Shown here: positions 17,820-29,842 of the stretch, piece by piece
Layout of the letters: every line of letters begins with the position of its first letter
Position numbering within the stretch: position 1 is the stretch's first letter
Assembly: GCA_963728295.1 (NCBI GenBank)
Contig: CAVSKB010000005.1
Location: forward strand, 62,001-126,000
DNA: 64,000 nucleotides
Source: DATJKD01 sp963728295
GTDB lineage: Bacteria > Pseudomonadota > Gammaproteobacteria > Steroidobacterales > Steroidobacteraceae
Direction of reading: 5' to 3'
Made by a program: the position numbers and the translations under genes
Notes under the pieces: generated by a model
Database searches by the model: none
Told to the model about the DNA's origin: nothing
What the model saw: the letters and a program-made list of their open reading frames with translations, nothing else

Positions 17820-18699
17820 ATGAGCTTCGCACCGACTGTTACGCGCAGCGTTCCTGCTGGCCGCCGCGATCTGCGCCTCCGCAGCCTATGCCGACGGCGT
17901 GTGCGTCAAGGGTTACCGCGATACCACGGCCGCCGAGCGGCAAACGATGCTCGGGGTCATGGAAACCGCGAAGGCGGCGCTGCCGGTCGCACCCACCGGT
18001 TGGGTCATCGGCGGCTACGAGGAGCTGAGCCCCGTCGGCAGCATCTGCAAGGACGGTGAGAACACGCCGTGGTCCTATGGCTTCTCGCGCACCTTCAATC
18101 GCACCGACGACCAGGCGGCGCGGGAGCAGGCGCTTGCCGACGCGGGCGCCAAGATTCGCGCAGCGCAGGCGGCGCGCCAGCCGCGCCTCGATGCGTTGAT
18201 GGCTCGCTCGCAGGCGCTGGGCGCGGAACTCGGGACGGCGGCACAGAAAGGCGACCAGGCGCGCGTCGATGCCATCAACCGCGAGATGGAGAAGATATCC
18301 AAGCAGTACGAGGCGATAACGGCTGAGGGCAACGATCCGGCGCTTCTCGAATCCGTGGCCAAAGCGACGATGCAGGATCGCACGATGTCGATCGGGATCC
18401 GGGTGAACCCCGGAGGCATCTCGAACTCGGAGATGAAGAAGTCACAGGCGCCGGCCGGGGCGCACTCCGCGTACCGCTGGACGACATCCGCCGATGGCGT
18501 GAGCGAGGGTCATGCGCTGTTGCTGTTCGGCGCCTGGCAGCCGCGTGCCCAGGGCGGAGTCGTATCGCAGCGCCGTGGAACTCACTCGTCGTCGGCTGCG
18601 CATGCGGTCGCGGTCACCGTGGCGGCCGATCCGGCCAGGCTCGATTCGCTGCTCACCTCGATCGACTTCGGCGCGATCGCGGCAACTGTCGCGCACTGA
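17820..18699 (+). CDS. Secreted protein of unknown function, start region frameshifted
   Basis: The ATG at 17820 has a good ribosome site (AAGGA at 17807), but its frame leaves the gene after five codons. A signal peptide (FLLAAAICASAAYADG) lies in the frame of the rest of the protein and has a TGA immediately upstream, so one extra base near 17835 is the likeliest explanation. The mature protein (~265 residues) has a helical Ala/Gln/Arg-rich middle (residues ~70-130 of the ORF from 17899) that could form a coiled coil. Without the correction the only in-frame start is a GTG at 17899. Family not recognised. Confidence 0.65.
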
Positions 18700-18752
18700 C
18701 GGCACGCATCACCTCCGGTGGTGATCGACGACGCGCGGGAGACCGCCTCTTA

Positions 18753-18769
18753 ACTTTATGTTACAAAGT
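18753..18769. promoter_or_regulatory. Palindromic operator ACTTT-N7-AAAGT
   Basis: A perfect inverted repeat (ACTTT atgttac AAAGT) directly upstream of the -35 box of the membrane-protein/wHTH operon. By position it is a likely binding site for the winged-helix regulator encoded at 19413-19815. Confidence 0.5.
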
Positions 18770-18771
18770 AC

Positions 18772-18801
18772 TTGACGCTGCTATCAAGCCCCCTCTAGTC
18801 T
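18772..18801 (+). promoter_or_regulatory. Sigma-70 promoter for the membrane protein/wHTH/DUF4173 cluster
   Basis: TTGACG (18772-18777) and TAGTCT (18796-18801) with an 18-base spacer, about 25 bases before the TTG start at 18827. It sits immediately after the palindrome at 18753-18769. Confidence 0.55.
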
Positions 18802-18826
18802 GGGTCGTCGATCAAGAGCACCGCCC

Positions 18827-19423
18827 TTGCCCAATCCATCCCGATCGCCGACAGCACTGCATGACCGCGCCATGGACGATCTGCGGTACATCCGCGAGAC
18901 GATGGCAAGGGCGTCGTCATTCACGGCAATCTCCGGGCTCGGCTTCGTAACCGTCGGATTCGGTGCTCTGCTGACCGGCGTGCTGGCTGCCCCGTTGGAT
19001 CATTCGCAGGCCTGGGTCGGCGCCTGGATTGTCGATGCCGCCTTCTCGTTGTGCGTTGGCCTTGCATCTACGGCCATCAAAGCGCGCAAGAGCCGGCAAT
19101 CCCTCCTCTCCGGCCCGTTTCGAAAGTTCGCGCTCAGTTTCGCGCCCGCTCTTGCCGCGGGTGCCCTGCTCACGCTGAGGCTCGTCCAGATCGAGCAGGT
19201 CGCGCTGCTCCCGGCGGTGTGGTTGCTCATCTACGGCGCCGGCCTCGTTGCGGGAGGCGCCTTCTCCGTGCGCGTCATTCCCGTGATGGGATCGGCGTTC
19301 ATGGCTTTAGGAGCGTTGGCGGCCCTCGGCCCGGTCGAGTGGGGGCCCTGGTTGATGATCGCGGGCTTTGGCGTCCTGCACATCACATTTGGCCTCGTCA
19401 TCTGGAAGCGCTATGGCGGCTAG
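18827..19423 (+). CDS. Multi-span membrane protein paired with a wHTH regulator
   Basis: 198 residues with about five or six hydrophobic spans after a conserved N-terminal motif (LHDRAMDDLRYIRETMARA). I use the TTG at 18827, with AAGAG about nine bases upstream, because this motif would be lost if translation began at the ATG at 18872. The N-terminal motif and the following wHTH gene are a conserved bacterial pair. The role is unknown. The gene overlaps the wHTH gene by 11 bases. Confidence 0.75.
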   Translation: MPNPSRSPTALHDRAMDDLRYIRETMARASSFTAISGLGFVTVGFGALLTGVLAAPLDHSQAWVGAWIVDAAFSLCVGLASTAIKARKSRQSLLSGPFRKFALSFAPALAAGALLTLRLVQIEQVALLPAVWLLIYGAGLVAGGAFSVRVIPVMGSAFMALGALAALGPVEWGPWLMIAGFGVLHITFGLVIWKRYGG

Positions 19424-19815
19424 CGCATCCAGATGGGGCCGTCGTCCCGAGGCAACACATCCTGCCGCGGCGCCACTGGGTCCGACTCGTACCCTGAGCG
19501 CAACCGGGCGCGGCGGACATGCAGACCCTCTGCTGCACGACCGGACCCGTCTCGGCATCGTAAGCGCCCTGGCCGGAACGGACACAGCTGACGTTCGTCG
19601 AACTAAAGAACCTGCTCGACATTACCGACGGCAACCTCAGCGTCCACGCACGAAGACTCGAGAACGCGGGCTACCTGACATGCACCAAGAGCTTTGCTGA
19701 TCGTCGGCCCCGAAGCGACTACCGCCTGACGGCGACCGGCCGCCGTGCGCTTCAGAGTTATCTCGATCACATGGACGCACTGATCAAGCAGACCCGCCGC
19801 AACCTGAAGCGCTGA
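19413..19815 (+). CDS. Winged-helix transcriptional regulator with one frameshift
   Basis: The ATG at 19413 (GGAAG upstream) opens a frame reading LLHDRTRLGIVSALAG. One extra base near 19587 shifts it, after which the protein continues LTFVELKNLLDITDGNLSVH and ends with the wing DYRLTATGRRALQSYLDHMD. Joined, this is a ~133-residue MarR/ArsR-like DNA-binding protein of the type with a conserved T/I-D-G-N-L-S-x-H recognition helix. It is co-transcribed with the membrane protein and probably binds the palindrome at 18753. Confidence 0.75.
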
Positions 19816-19832
19816 CGAACACGGCGCCCCCG

Positions 19833-21837
19833 ATGACTCCTCTCTGGCTGACCGCGATCGGCTTGGCCGCCACTGGAACCTGGCTGCTGTTCGACGCCGC
19901 CCCTGGCCTCAACTGGTTCCTCGTCACAGTGCTGATCGCCGCAGGCTTGTTCACGGTCACCTGGCGAAAGACGCGCGGTCGCTCCCTCCGACGTGACTGG
20001 CTGCCCGTTGCCCTGGCCATTGTGCTTGCGGGTGGCACCATCCTGACGTCCAACGAGTGTCTTCCACTTCTGGATCGCGCTCGGCGTGTTTACGCAGTTC
20101 GCCATCCTGACCTTGTTGAGTGCGGGTCTGCCTGCCGAGCGACTGGGTCCTGCCCGGACTGCCTTCGCCCCATTTCCAGCCTTGCATCTGGTGTGTCTCG
20201 AGGTGACCCACCGCTCCGACACCGAGGCCCGCGCCTTGCTTCGGAACGAGCGTAACTACCGAACTCTTCGCGGGATCGCGCTCGCGCTACCGATTGTCGC
20301 CCTCTTCTTTCTGCTGCTCGGGGCGGCGGACCCCACGTTGGCCGCCTGGCGGGACGCACTGGGTGAGTTGCTGGGCGACTCTTCCATGATCGGCCGCCTG
20401 CTGTTATTCGCCCTGCTCTTCACCGCTCTGCTGGGACTCTACGGTATTGCGCTTCGCGCACCTCCTGCAAGCGCGCTTGATCCACCCCGCCAGCCTCGCG
20501 CCGCTCTCACCGATGTCGAGCGCACAATCGTATTGGGATCAGTCGCGGCGCTCTTTGCCCTGTTTCTGGGACTGCAGGTCTCGTACCTGTTCGGCAACCC
20601 TGGTGAAACTCCCGGAAGCGGCTTGACGTTCGCAGAAGCCCTCCACCGCGGCTTCGGCGAGATCACCATCGTCGTGACGCTGTGCGCGTGGCTGATCATC
20701 GCGCTCGATCGCCACGCGATTCGCGGGACCCGTGAGCCCCTGGTCCGCGTTCTGGAAGTGCTGGTCGTGGCCGCATGCGCGCTGCTGCTGGCATCCGCGT
20801 ATCACCGGCTTGTGTCCTACGAGGCCGCCTACGGCTACACGACCTTCCGACTCTACGTCGCGATCTACATTGCCGCCGCCGCTTTGGCCCTCGCACTGCT
20901 TGCGTGGGAGATCTGGAGGGGCATCGACCTCGTCCGGCTGACGCGCCGCATCATGGTCGTCGCGGTGCTGGCACTCTGCACGCCCATCTACTGGAATTCC
21001 GCGGCCTGGGTGGTTCGTCAGAATCTCGCCAGGAGACATTCGATCGATAACGTCGACACCGCGTACTGGCCGAATGGACTGAGCGCGGATGCCGTGCCGG
21101 AGATAGTGGCGGCCTTGCCTCTGCTGCCCCGCGCCCAGGCGGAGGAATTGGCCAGGAACTTGAAGCAACGCCACGCCAGCCTCTCCGACCCGGCCGGCAA
21201 ACATTCCCGCTGGTACGAGTGGAATCTCCGCCGCGAGGCCGCGCGGCGCGCTCTTCAATCTCTACCCTCCACCTCAATGTCCACCTCGCACCAGCAAGCC
21301 CTCCGCGCGCAACGCCTCGGCGAGCCCCTCCTCGATCTCCTCGGCCTGTGCGCTCGGTATCCGCTGCAGATGCAACACCGGCCCCGTGAGCACCTCGAGC
21401 CCGCGCTTCAAGACGCTCCCCGCCGCACGGATCCCCGCCTTGTGCTGATCGAACCGCGCGGCCGGCGAATACCGCGTTGCGCCCACGTACACGCCATGCG
21501 GCTCTGCGCCGCGATCGCTGTAGTCCAGCAGCACGAGGTAGATGTTCGCTCGTCCGCGGCCTGCGGGCTCGAAATCGCGATGCCACCTCGTATGCGAGCG
21601 GCAGCCACGACACGTAGCGCATTGGGAGCCAGTCGGGCACCGTGCCCGACGCCGCTGACCAGAGCCGCGTCAGCATCGCCTCGATGCTCATCGGTGGCTC
21701 GTTGCGCATCCAGAGCTCGTGGATGCAGTGGGCACCCGAAACGCCATCCTGCTTGTGCAGCGCCTGCTCGAACTGGTCCAAGAGCGCGTCCCGCCGCAGC
21801 GCGTGCAGTGGGCGGGCGCCGGGAGCTGTCGCCTTAG
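19833..21837 (+). CDS. DUF4173-like multi-span membrane protein, frameshifted
   Basis: Two overlapping frames form one protein: the first (from the ATG at 19833) ends its similarity at LAGGTILTSN, and the second continues FHFWIALGVFTQFAILTLL after one extra base near 20060. There are around ten hydrophobic spans and a conserved-looking core around GFGEITIVVTLCAW and SYEAAYGYTTFRLYVA, a hallmark of DUF4173 proteins. Protein-like character stops near 21260 (RREAARRALQS). The last ~190 codons to the stop at 21837 are antisense to the next gene and are probably not real, so the natural end is likely lost to another shift. Confidence 0.65.
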
Positions 21838-21853
21838 GTCCGCGAGTTCCCAT
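21274..21853 (-). CDS. GIY-YIG-like protein, frameshifted
   Basis: The N-terminal frame (from the ATG at 21853) runs to about YEVASRF. After one extra base near 21572 it continues with NIYLVLLDYSDRGAEPHGVY, then VGATRYSPAARFDQHKAGIR. The IYLV...VYVGAT...R..QH..G pattern resembles the GIY-YIG nuclease fold, although the strict catalytic set is incomplete. Joined length is ~192 residues. It converges with the DUF4173 gene. Confidence 0.6.
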
Positions 21854-21865
21854 CGATGGCGGAGC

Positions 21866-22900
21866 TCACGCAGTCAGGACCGCCGCGCCGCGGAGCTCGC
21901 CACTGCGCAACCGGTGCAGCGCCTCGTTCGCGCCTTCAAGCGGAAAGAGCTCCACATTCGGGTGCAACTCGACCTCGCCCGCAACTTGCATGAACTCGTG
22001 CGCATCCGCGCGCGTCAGGTTGGCGACCGAGCAGAGCGAGCGTTCTCCCCAGAGCAGCTGATAGGGGAAGGCGGGAATGTCACTCATATGGATGCCGGCG
22101 CACACCACACGCCCGCCCTTGCGCACCGCGGCAAGCGCCGCCGGCACCAGCGAGCCGACCGCCGCGAAGATGATGGCTGCGTCGAGCGGCTCGGGCGGGC
22201 GTTCTTCCGACCCACCGGCCCAGGCCGCGCCGAGCTCGCGCGCGAAGCGCTGCGAGTCGACGTCACCGGGGCGCGTGAGTGCGAACACCCGCCGACCCTG
22301 CGCCCGGGCGACCTGTGCGAGCAGGTGAGCGGCTGCACCGAAGCCGTAGAGGCCCAGGTTTACGCCCTCACCGGCCGCCCGGTAGGCGCGATAGCCGATC
22401 AGCCCCGCGCAGAGGAGCGGCGTCGCCTGCGCATCGGAGTACCGGTCGGGCACCGCGAGGCAGTACCGCGCGTCGGCGATCGCATGCTGCGCGTAGCCGC
22501 CATCGACGCTGCAGCCCGTGAAGCGGGCGCGCTCGCACAGGTTCTCCTGGCCGAGCTCGCAGTAACGGCAGGTCCCGCAGGTCTGGGCGAGCCAGGGGAC
22601 ACCGACCCGGTCACCGGCGCGAAAGGCCGTGACCGCGCTGCCGGCGTCGATCACGCGCCCGACGATTTCGTGCCCGGGCGTCACCGGGTAGACGGCCTGC
22701 GGCAACTCGCCGTCGACGAGATGCAGGTCGGTGCGGCAGACGCCGCAGGCGCTCACCTCGATGAGGACCTGGTGCTCGAGGAGCGGTGCGAGCGGCGTCT
22801 CCTCGCACACGAGCGCCCGGCCGGGCGCATGCAGCCGCATCGCCAGCGTTGACGCCGGAATGCCATTTCGCGACGGTCGATGGCCGGGCTTCACGACCAA
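21866..22900 (-). CDS. Zinc-dependent alcohol dehydrogenase (MDR superfamily)
   Basis: 344 residues. Catalytic zinc ligands C52 and H77-E78 (VSACGVCRTDLH, TPGHEIVG) and the four structural-zinc cysteines C108, C111, C114 and C122 are all present. The nucleotide-binding loop is GLYGFGAAAH (around residue 185). It matches the subgroup in which the second half aligns with AdhA-type enzymes acting on simple alcohols or aldehydes. A shorter start at M21 is possible. Confidence 0.9.
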   Translation of the reverse strand: MVVKPGHRPSRNGIPASTLAMRLHAPGRALVCEETPLAPLLEHQVLIEVSACGVCRTDLHLVDGELPQAVYPVTPGHEIVGRVIDAGSAVTAFRAGDRVGVPWLAQTCGTCRYCELGQENLCERARFTGCSVDGGYAQHAIADARYCLAVPDRYSDAQATPLLCAGLIGYRAYRAAGEGVNLGLYGFGAAAHLLAQVARAQGRRVFALTRPGDVDSQRFARELGAAWAGGSEERPPEPLDAAIIFAAVGSLVPAALAAVRKGGRVVCAGIHMSDIPAFPYQLLWGERSLCSVANLTRADAHEFMQVAGEVELHPNVELFPLEGANEALHRLRSGELRGAAVLTA

Positions 22901-22969
22901 GAGATTATTCTCCTGATATAGTCATTCACAATCGTGGCCGAGACCACGCCCTGCCAACACGGATACACC

Positions 22970-23704
22970 ATGCGCTCAGGCAACCCCGTTCTGAAGGACT
23001 CGACATTCCAGCAGCCATTCGAAGTTGTCGGCGAGCGCATGACGCTGTCCGGCACTGTCAACAAGACCGCGATGCTGCTTGCCATGACCCTGATCACGGC
23101 CGCGTACACGTGGGGCCGCTTCATGGAGACGCGCGACGCCTCGACAATCTACGGCCTGCTGCTGGTCGGCGTCGTCGGCGGACTGATAGTTGCGATGATA
23201 ACGGTCTTCAAGAAGACGGCCGCGCCGTACACCGCCCCGGCTTACGCACTTCTCGAGGGGCTCGCGCTCGGTGGTATCTCGGCGACGCTCGAGGTGAGAT
23301 TTCCCGGCATCGTCATCCAGGCGGTCGGTCTCACTTTCGGTACGCTCTTCTGCCTTCTCGCCGCCTATCGCAGTGGACTGATCAAGGCCACCGAAAACTT
23401 CAAGCTCGGTGTGGTCGCGGCGACGGGCGCCATCTTCGTCCTGTACATGGTCAGTTTCGTGATGGGGTTTTTCGGACGATCGATCGGGTTCATTCACGAG
23501 AGTGGAACGTTCGGGATCCTGTTCAGCGCATTCGTCGTCGTGATCGCCGCGCTCAACCTGGTACTGGATTTCGACTTCATCGAGTCCGGTGTCGAGCAGG
23601 GAGCGCCGAAGTACATGGAGTGGTACGGCGCGTTCGGGCTGCTCGTCACCTTGGTCTGGCTGTATCTCGAGATACTCAGGCTGCTTGCAAAGTCGCGCGA
23701 CTAG
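22970..23704 (+). CDS. Bax inhibitor-1/YccA family membrane protein
   Basis: 244 residues from the ATG at 22970, chosen because the family N-terminus (MRSGNPVLKDSTF) begins there. Seven hydrophobic segments follow, ending in a short charged tail, with the family stretch LNLVLDFDFIESGVEQGAPKY toward the C-terminus. BI-1 proteins are membrane channels or stress modulators; the bacterial branch here has no known specific role. It is divergent from the dehydrogenase. Confidence 0.9.
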   Translation: MRSGNPVLKDSTFQQPFEVVGERMTLSGTVNKTAMLLAMTLITAAYTWGRFMETRDASTIYGLLLVGVVGGLIVAMITVFKKTAAPYTAPAYALLEGLALGGISATLEVRFPGIVIQAVGLTFGTLFCLLAAYRSGLIKATENFKLGVVAATGAIFVLYMVSFVMGFFGRSIGFIHESGTFGILFSAFVVVIAALNLVLDFDFIESGVEQGAPKYMEWYGAFGLLVTLVWLYLEILRLLAKSRD

Positions 23705-23713
23705 GTTGACGGT

Positions 23714-25237
23714 CTACAACCCGTCGAAGAACGACTTGACGGCGCTCAGGCAGAACGGCGCCACGAGCCCGGCGTGATATTTCTCCAGCACCTCGGTGTC
23801 GCCGCCAGCCAGGCGAACGATGTCCTTCGCAACGGCGAACTGGGTCTTCTGCGCCTCATACGGGTCGCCGCTCGCGACGGCGGAATCGATGTCGAGCACG
23901 CTGACCGTCGTCGCCGATGACCAGTAGTTCTGCATCAGCTGGGTGTTGAGATAGAGAACGGCGGGATCCGCGTTGCCTGCGCACAGCAGCATCGGCGACG
24001 TCGGCGTCCACACTCGCTGGTCATTGGTCTTCAGCGCCTGGCGGAACGGGTGCGCGGGGCTGGCGGGCGGCAATCCATCCGACAGCGTCGGGAAGCCGCC
24101 ATCGGGATTGCTGCTTGCATCCTGCAGGTAGGCGAGCCGGAAGTCGTTGGTCAGCAGGTGGTCGGTGCCGAAGCCGATCGCGAACACGGGAGCCAGGTTC
24201 GACGGTGTCGTGGCCGGCGTCATCGCCGCGTAGGCGGGATCCGGCGGCGTGCTGCTGAAGAGCGCCGTGTCGGGCAGTTTGCCCTGCGCCTCCAGCTCGC
24301 TCACCGGGGTGTCGCTCGGGAGAAGCCCTTCGATGTCCGTGGCGTACTGTGCCTCGAATACGTCCGTCGTGCTCGCGTAGATATTGCCGTACGCGTTCTG
24401 ATAGCTCGTGAGGAGCAGCGTCAGGTTCACGGGCGCGCCGCCGGTCACCTCGCCCTGGAAGATGGCGTCGCCAAAGGCTGAAAGCGCATAGGGGCCCGAC
24501 ATCGGGGCGGACGCCGTGACGGTCTGCCCAGCGTCCTGCAGCGCTCGATGCGTGGCCATGGCCACGTAGCCGCCCTGCGAATAACCCGTTACGAAGAGCT
24601 GGCCACTGTCCGTCGTGCCGGGAGCATTCGCGGTGGGCAACGCGCTGCGGGCGGCCGCCAGCGCATCGATCATGTCCTTCGATTGCTGATCGCCGTTGAG
24701 ATAGGGGTGATAGCCCAGCGTCGAGGTGTCGTAGCCCACGTAGTTCGGCGCCACCACGATGTAGCCTTCCGCCGCGAACACGGCGGCCATCAGCAGTCCC
24801 TCACCGTTGTCCGCGGCCTCCAGGTCGGCGATGTTGAAGGCGCGGTCCGCGTTGGTGCCGTGCGCATACAGCACGATCGGACGCGCGCCCTGGCACTGGC
24901 TTGCCGAATCGTTCGGCACCATCAACGCACCGGAGGCCGGGGTGATGTTTCCCGCCGGATCCACCGTCTGATACTCGAAGTGATAGACGTCGATCGTGCA
25001 TTCCGGCGTCAGCACCTGGTCTATCAGTAGTTGAGTAACCTCGTTCGAGCTGGCTGCGGCCAGCAGTTCGTCGGGTGAATAGGAGGCCACCAGCACGGGT
25101 GCGTCTCCGATCAGCTCCCCGCGTTGCGGTGTCGGCGGCGCCGGCTCCGGAGTCGTGTCTTCATCGTCGCTGCTGTCGCACGCACTGAGCAGCAACAACA
25201 CGACGGGCAGAACTCGAAGTCGATCGAAACCGTGCAT
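23714..25237 (-). CDS. Secreted lipoprotein alpha/beta hydrolase (secretory-lipase-like)
   Basis: 507 residues. A signal segment ends in the lipobox LLSAC, followed by an Asp/Glu/Pro-rich linker. The hydrolase core has a YAHGTN oxyanion-type stretch, the nucleophile elbow GYSQGG and a late LLCAGNADPAV region that supplies the acid. It matches extracellular esterases/lipases of the LIP family. It is probably anchored at the outer membrane. The substrate is unknown. Confidence 0.85.
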   Translation of the reverse strand: MHGFDRLRVLPVVLLLLSACDSSDDEDTTPEPAPPTPQRGELIGDAPVLVASYSPDELLAAASSNEVTQLLIDQVLTPECTIDVYHFEYQTVDPAGNITPASGALMVPNDSASQCQGARPIVLYAHGTNADRAFNIADLEAADNGEGLLMAAVFAAEGYIVVAPNYVGYDTSTLGYHPYLNGDQQSKDMIDALAAARSALPTANAPGTTDSGQLFVTGYSQGGYVAMATHRALQDAGQTVTASAPMSGPYALSAFGDAIFQGEVTGGAPVNLTLLLTSYQNAYGNIYASTTDVFEAQYATDIEGLLPSDTPVSELEAQGKLPDTALFSSTPPDPAYAAMTPATTPSNLAPVFAIGFGTDHLLTNDFRLAYLQDASSNPDGGFPTLSDGLPPASPAHPFRQALKTNDQRVWTPTSPMLLCAGNADPAVLYLNTQLMQNYWSSATTVSVLDIDSAVASGDPYEAQKTQFAVAKDIVRLAGGDTEVLEKYHAGLVAPFCLSAVKSFFDGL

Positions 25238-25395
25238 TGCGTGCGTACCCTGGAGCCGGCATGAGACAGGGGAGCGTAGTGCCGTGTAACGGCGGGCACG
25301 GTAAGGCGCCCGGAGCGCGAACCGCCGTCAGATATTACTTACCTTCAGCGAGCGCCAGCGCAATGCAACACCCGATCGCCCAGGGCCGCGCTTCA

Positions 25396-26640
25396 TCACA
25401 CGCGACCGGCACGCGCCACCAGCGCGTGTAGCAGCGTGTGCGCGCCGGCGGCAAGGTGCGCGGGCGTCGCACTCTCGGCCTCGTTGTGGCTGAGCCCGTC
25501 CTTGCAGGGGACGAAGATCATGCCGGTCGGTGCGACGCGGGCCACGTTCATCGCGTCGTGCCCGGCCCCGCTCAGCATGTCCATGCTCGCGTAGCCGCAG
25601 CGCCGCGCGGCGTGCGCGGACCGTGTCGACCAGCTCGCCGGCGAAATCGCACCGGTGGCTTGTCGATCGACCCGCTGGATGTCGATGCTCGAGGCCGCGT
25701 CGCGCGTCGCGATCGCCGCGCATCGCTTCGCTGCATCTCGGCGGTCGAGCGCCTCGAGCGTCGCGGCGTCGGGATGCCGCAGATCGCAGATGAAGACGTG
25801 ACTCGGCCCGGAATCGTCGCGCCGGAGTTCGGCTCGACGTCGAAGCGCCCGATCGGTGAGCCGCGCCCACTCGTCGCTGCTCGCGTGCGATCCGATTGAA
25901 CGTCGTGCACCATTTCCGCCGCGCCGAGCAGCGCATCGCGGCGCCGGTTCATCGGCGTCGTCCCGGCGTGCCCGTCCATGCCCGCGTCACCGTGACCCTC
26001 AGCCAGCGCATGCCCTGGATCTGGGTGACGACGCCGATCGTCTTGCCCTCGGCCTCGAGAATCGGGCCCTGCTCGATGTGCGCCTCGACGAAGCAGTCGA
26101 GCTTGCGCGGCACCGGGACGCTCGCTGCCGAGATAGCCGCGTCGTCTCGAGATCCTGCGCGCACGGTCGTGCCATCGAGCGTGACGTGCCGCGTGGATCT
26201 TCGCGACGTCCGCTGCGCCCGGCGAACGCCGACGAGCCGGCAAGCGGCGGGCTGAAGCGCACGCCCTCCTCGTTGGTCCAGACGATCACGTCGATCGGCG
26301 CCTCGGTCTCGCACGCTGCGCATCGTTCAGCGCACGCACGACCTCGAGACCCGGCGAGCACGCCGTAGATGCCGTCGAACTTGCCGCCGTGCGGCTGCGT
26401 GTCGAGGTGGCTGCCGGTCGCGACCGCCGGCCGCTCGCGGATCGCGCCCGGCGCGCCGCGGCATAGATGTTGCCGACCTGGTCGAACTGCGACCTCGCAA
26501 CCGGCCTCGCGACACCAGCGCACGAACAGGTCGCGGCCGGCCTTGTCGTCGACGCTGAGCGCGGCGCGGCAACAGCCGCCGTGCGGCAACGCGCCGACCG
26601 GCGCCCATGTCCATCAGGCTCTGCCAGAGCCGATCGGCTT
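25396..26640 (-). pseudogene. M20-family N-carbamoyl-amino-acid/allantoate amidohydrolase, many frameshifts
   Basis: Several minus frames assemble into one ~410-residue Zn-dependent hydrolase. Successive pieces are LWQSLMDMG, DKAGRDLFVRWCREAGCEV, TGSHLDTQPHGGKFDGIYG, VWTNEEGVRFSPPLAGSSAF, EAHIEQGPILEAEGKTIGVV, GHAGTTPMNRRRDA and the end DGLSHNEAESATPAHLAAGA. Metal ligands (H-L-D-T-Q, N-E-E-G, the late S-H-N-E) are all present. This family hydrolyses N-carbamoyl-L-amino acids or allantoate. Marked pseudogene because the frame is broken, but conservation across every break suggests sequence errors. The start lies near 26614-26640 and is not certain. It is the last gene of the minus-strand hyuA group. 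Confidence 0.8.
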
Positions 26641-26662
26641 ACCGTATGCTACCGGCGATCGC

Positions 26663-27451
26663 TCAGCTGCTCGACGTGACAGCCTTCCGCTTGCCGCGTC
26701 GCCGTGCTGCGATCGCGCGCATCGCGCCGATCAGCCGCCGGCCGGCGGGCCGCAGCCGCGCGACGCGGCGGATCCTCGAGGAAGATCGCCCGGTACCACA
26801 TGACCGCCAGGACAGTCCGCGATGTCCTCTGGCTCGCCGCCCATCTCGAGCAGGTCCTCGGTACGGCGGATCAACGCCTGGTAGACGACGCCTTCGGTCA
26901 TGGCGCCGAGCATGATATCCCATGCGGCGCGCCTGCGCCGCGTCGCAGCCGGAGCTCACGCTGCAGGAACTCGGCGACGCTGCAGGTTCCAGTGATGCGC
27001 GTTCTCCTTCCAGATCTGGTCGAACTCCTCGTAGTCGCCGGCGAGGCCGAACAGGCAGGCGAGGATGCCCGGGTTGCTGCGCGAAGCGCCGCACGACGTC
27101 ACTCGAGGTTGTCGAAGATCCAGTCGTAGCGATGCTCGTACTCGCGTGACGGGCTCGACGTCGTGCAGCAGCTCCGCGAAGAAATCGCGTGAGACCTCGC
27201 CGACGATCTCGCGCAGATCGTGAAAGTAGCGGTAGAAGAGACCGGTCGCGACGCCGGCGCGCGCGGTGATGTCCTGCACGCGCAGGTTGCGGAAGCCCTG
27301 CTCGTTCAGCAGCTCGCGCGCGGCGCGCTTGAGCCGCTCGCGGCTCCGCAGCCCGCGCGGGTTGAGCGCCGTCCAGCGGCTGGACCGATGCGCGTCGCTC
27401 GCTGCGGCCGGCGGCACGGTCGAGCGTGCGGCTCGCGCCCGGTTTTGCCAT
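26663..27451 (-). pseudogene. TetR/AcrR-family regulator, frameshifted
   Basis: From the ATG at 27451 the joined frames give a ~260-residue TetR protein. The DNA-binding part is GLRSRERLKRAARELLNEQG with DITARAGVATGLFYRYF. The ligand-binding part includes LACLFGLAGDYEEFDQIWKE and MLGAMTEGVVYQALIRRTED. At least five shifts occur; near 27148, 27103 and 27078 three single extra bases cancel out. It lies six bases after the TonB receptor and presumably controls the cluster. Confidence 0.75.
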
Positions 27452-27457
27452 CGCGCC

Positions 27458-29778
<2,321 letters not shown>

Positions 29779-29842
29779 GACTCGCTCTCCCTTGGACGCC
29801 CGCGACAGACGATCCCGCCGCGCGTCAGCCCGGCAGGCCGGA

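Noticed and set aside
21719..22852. 377-codon plus-strand ORF
   Set aside because: Antisense shadow of the alcohol dehydrogenase, which has all zinc ligands on the other strand.
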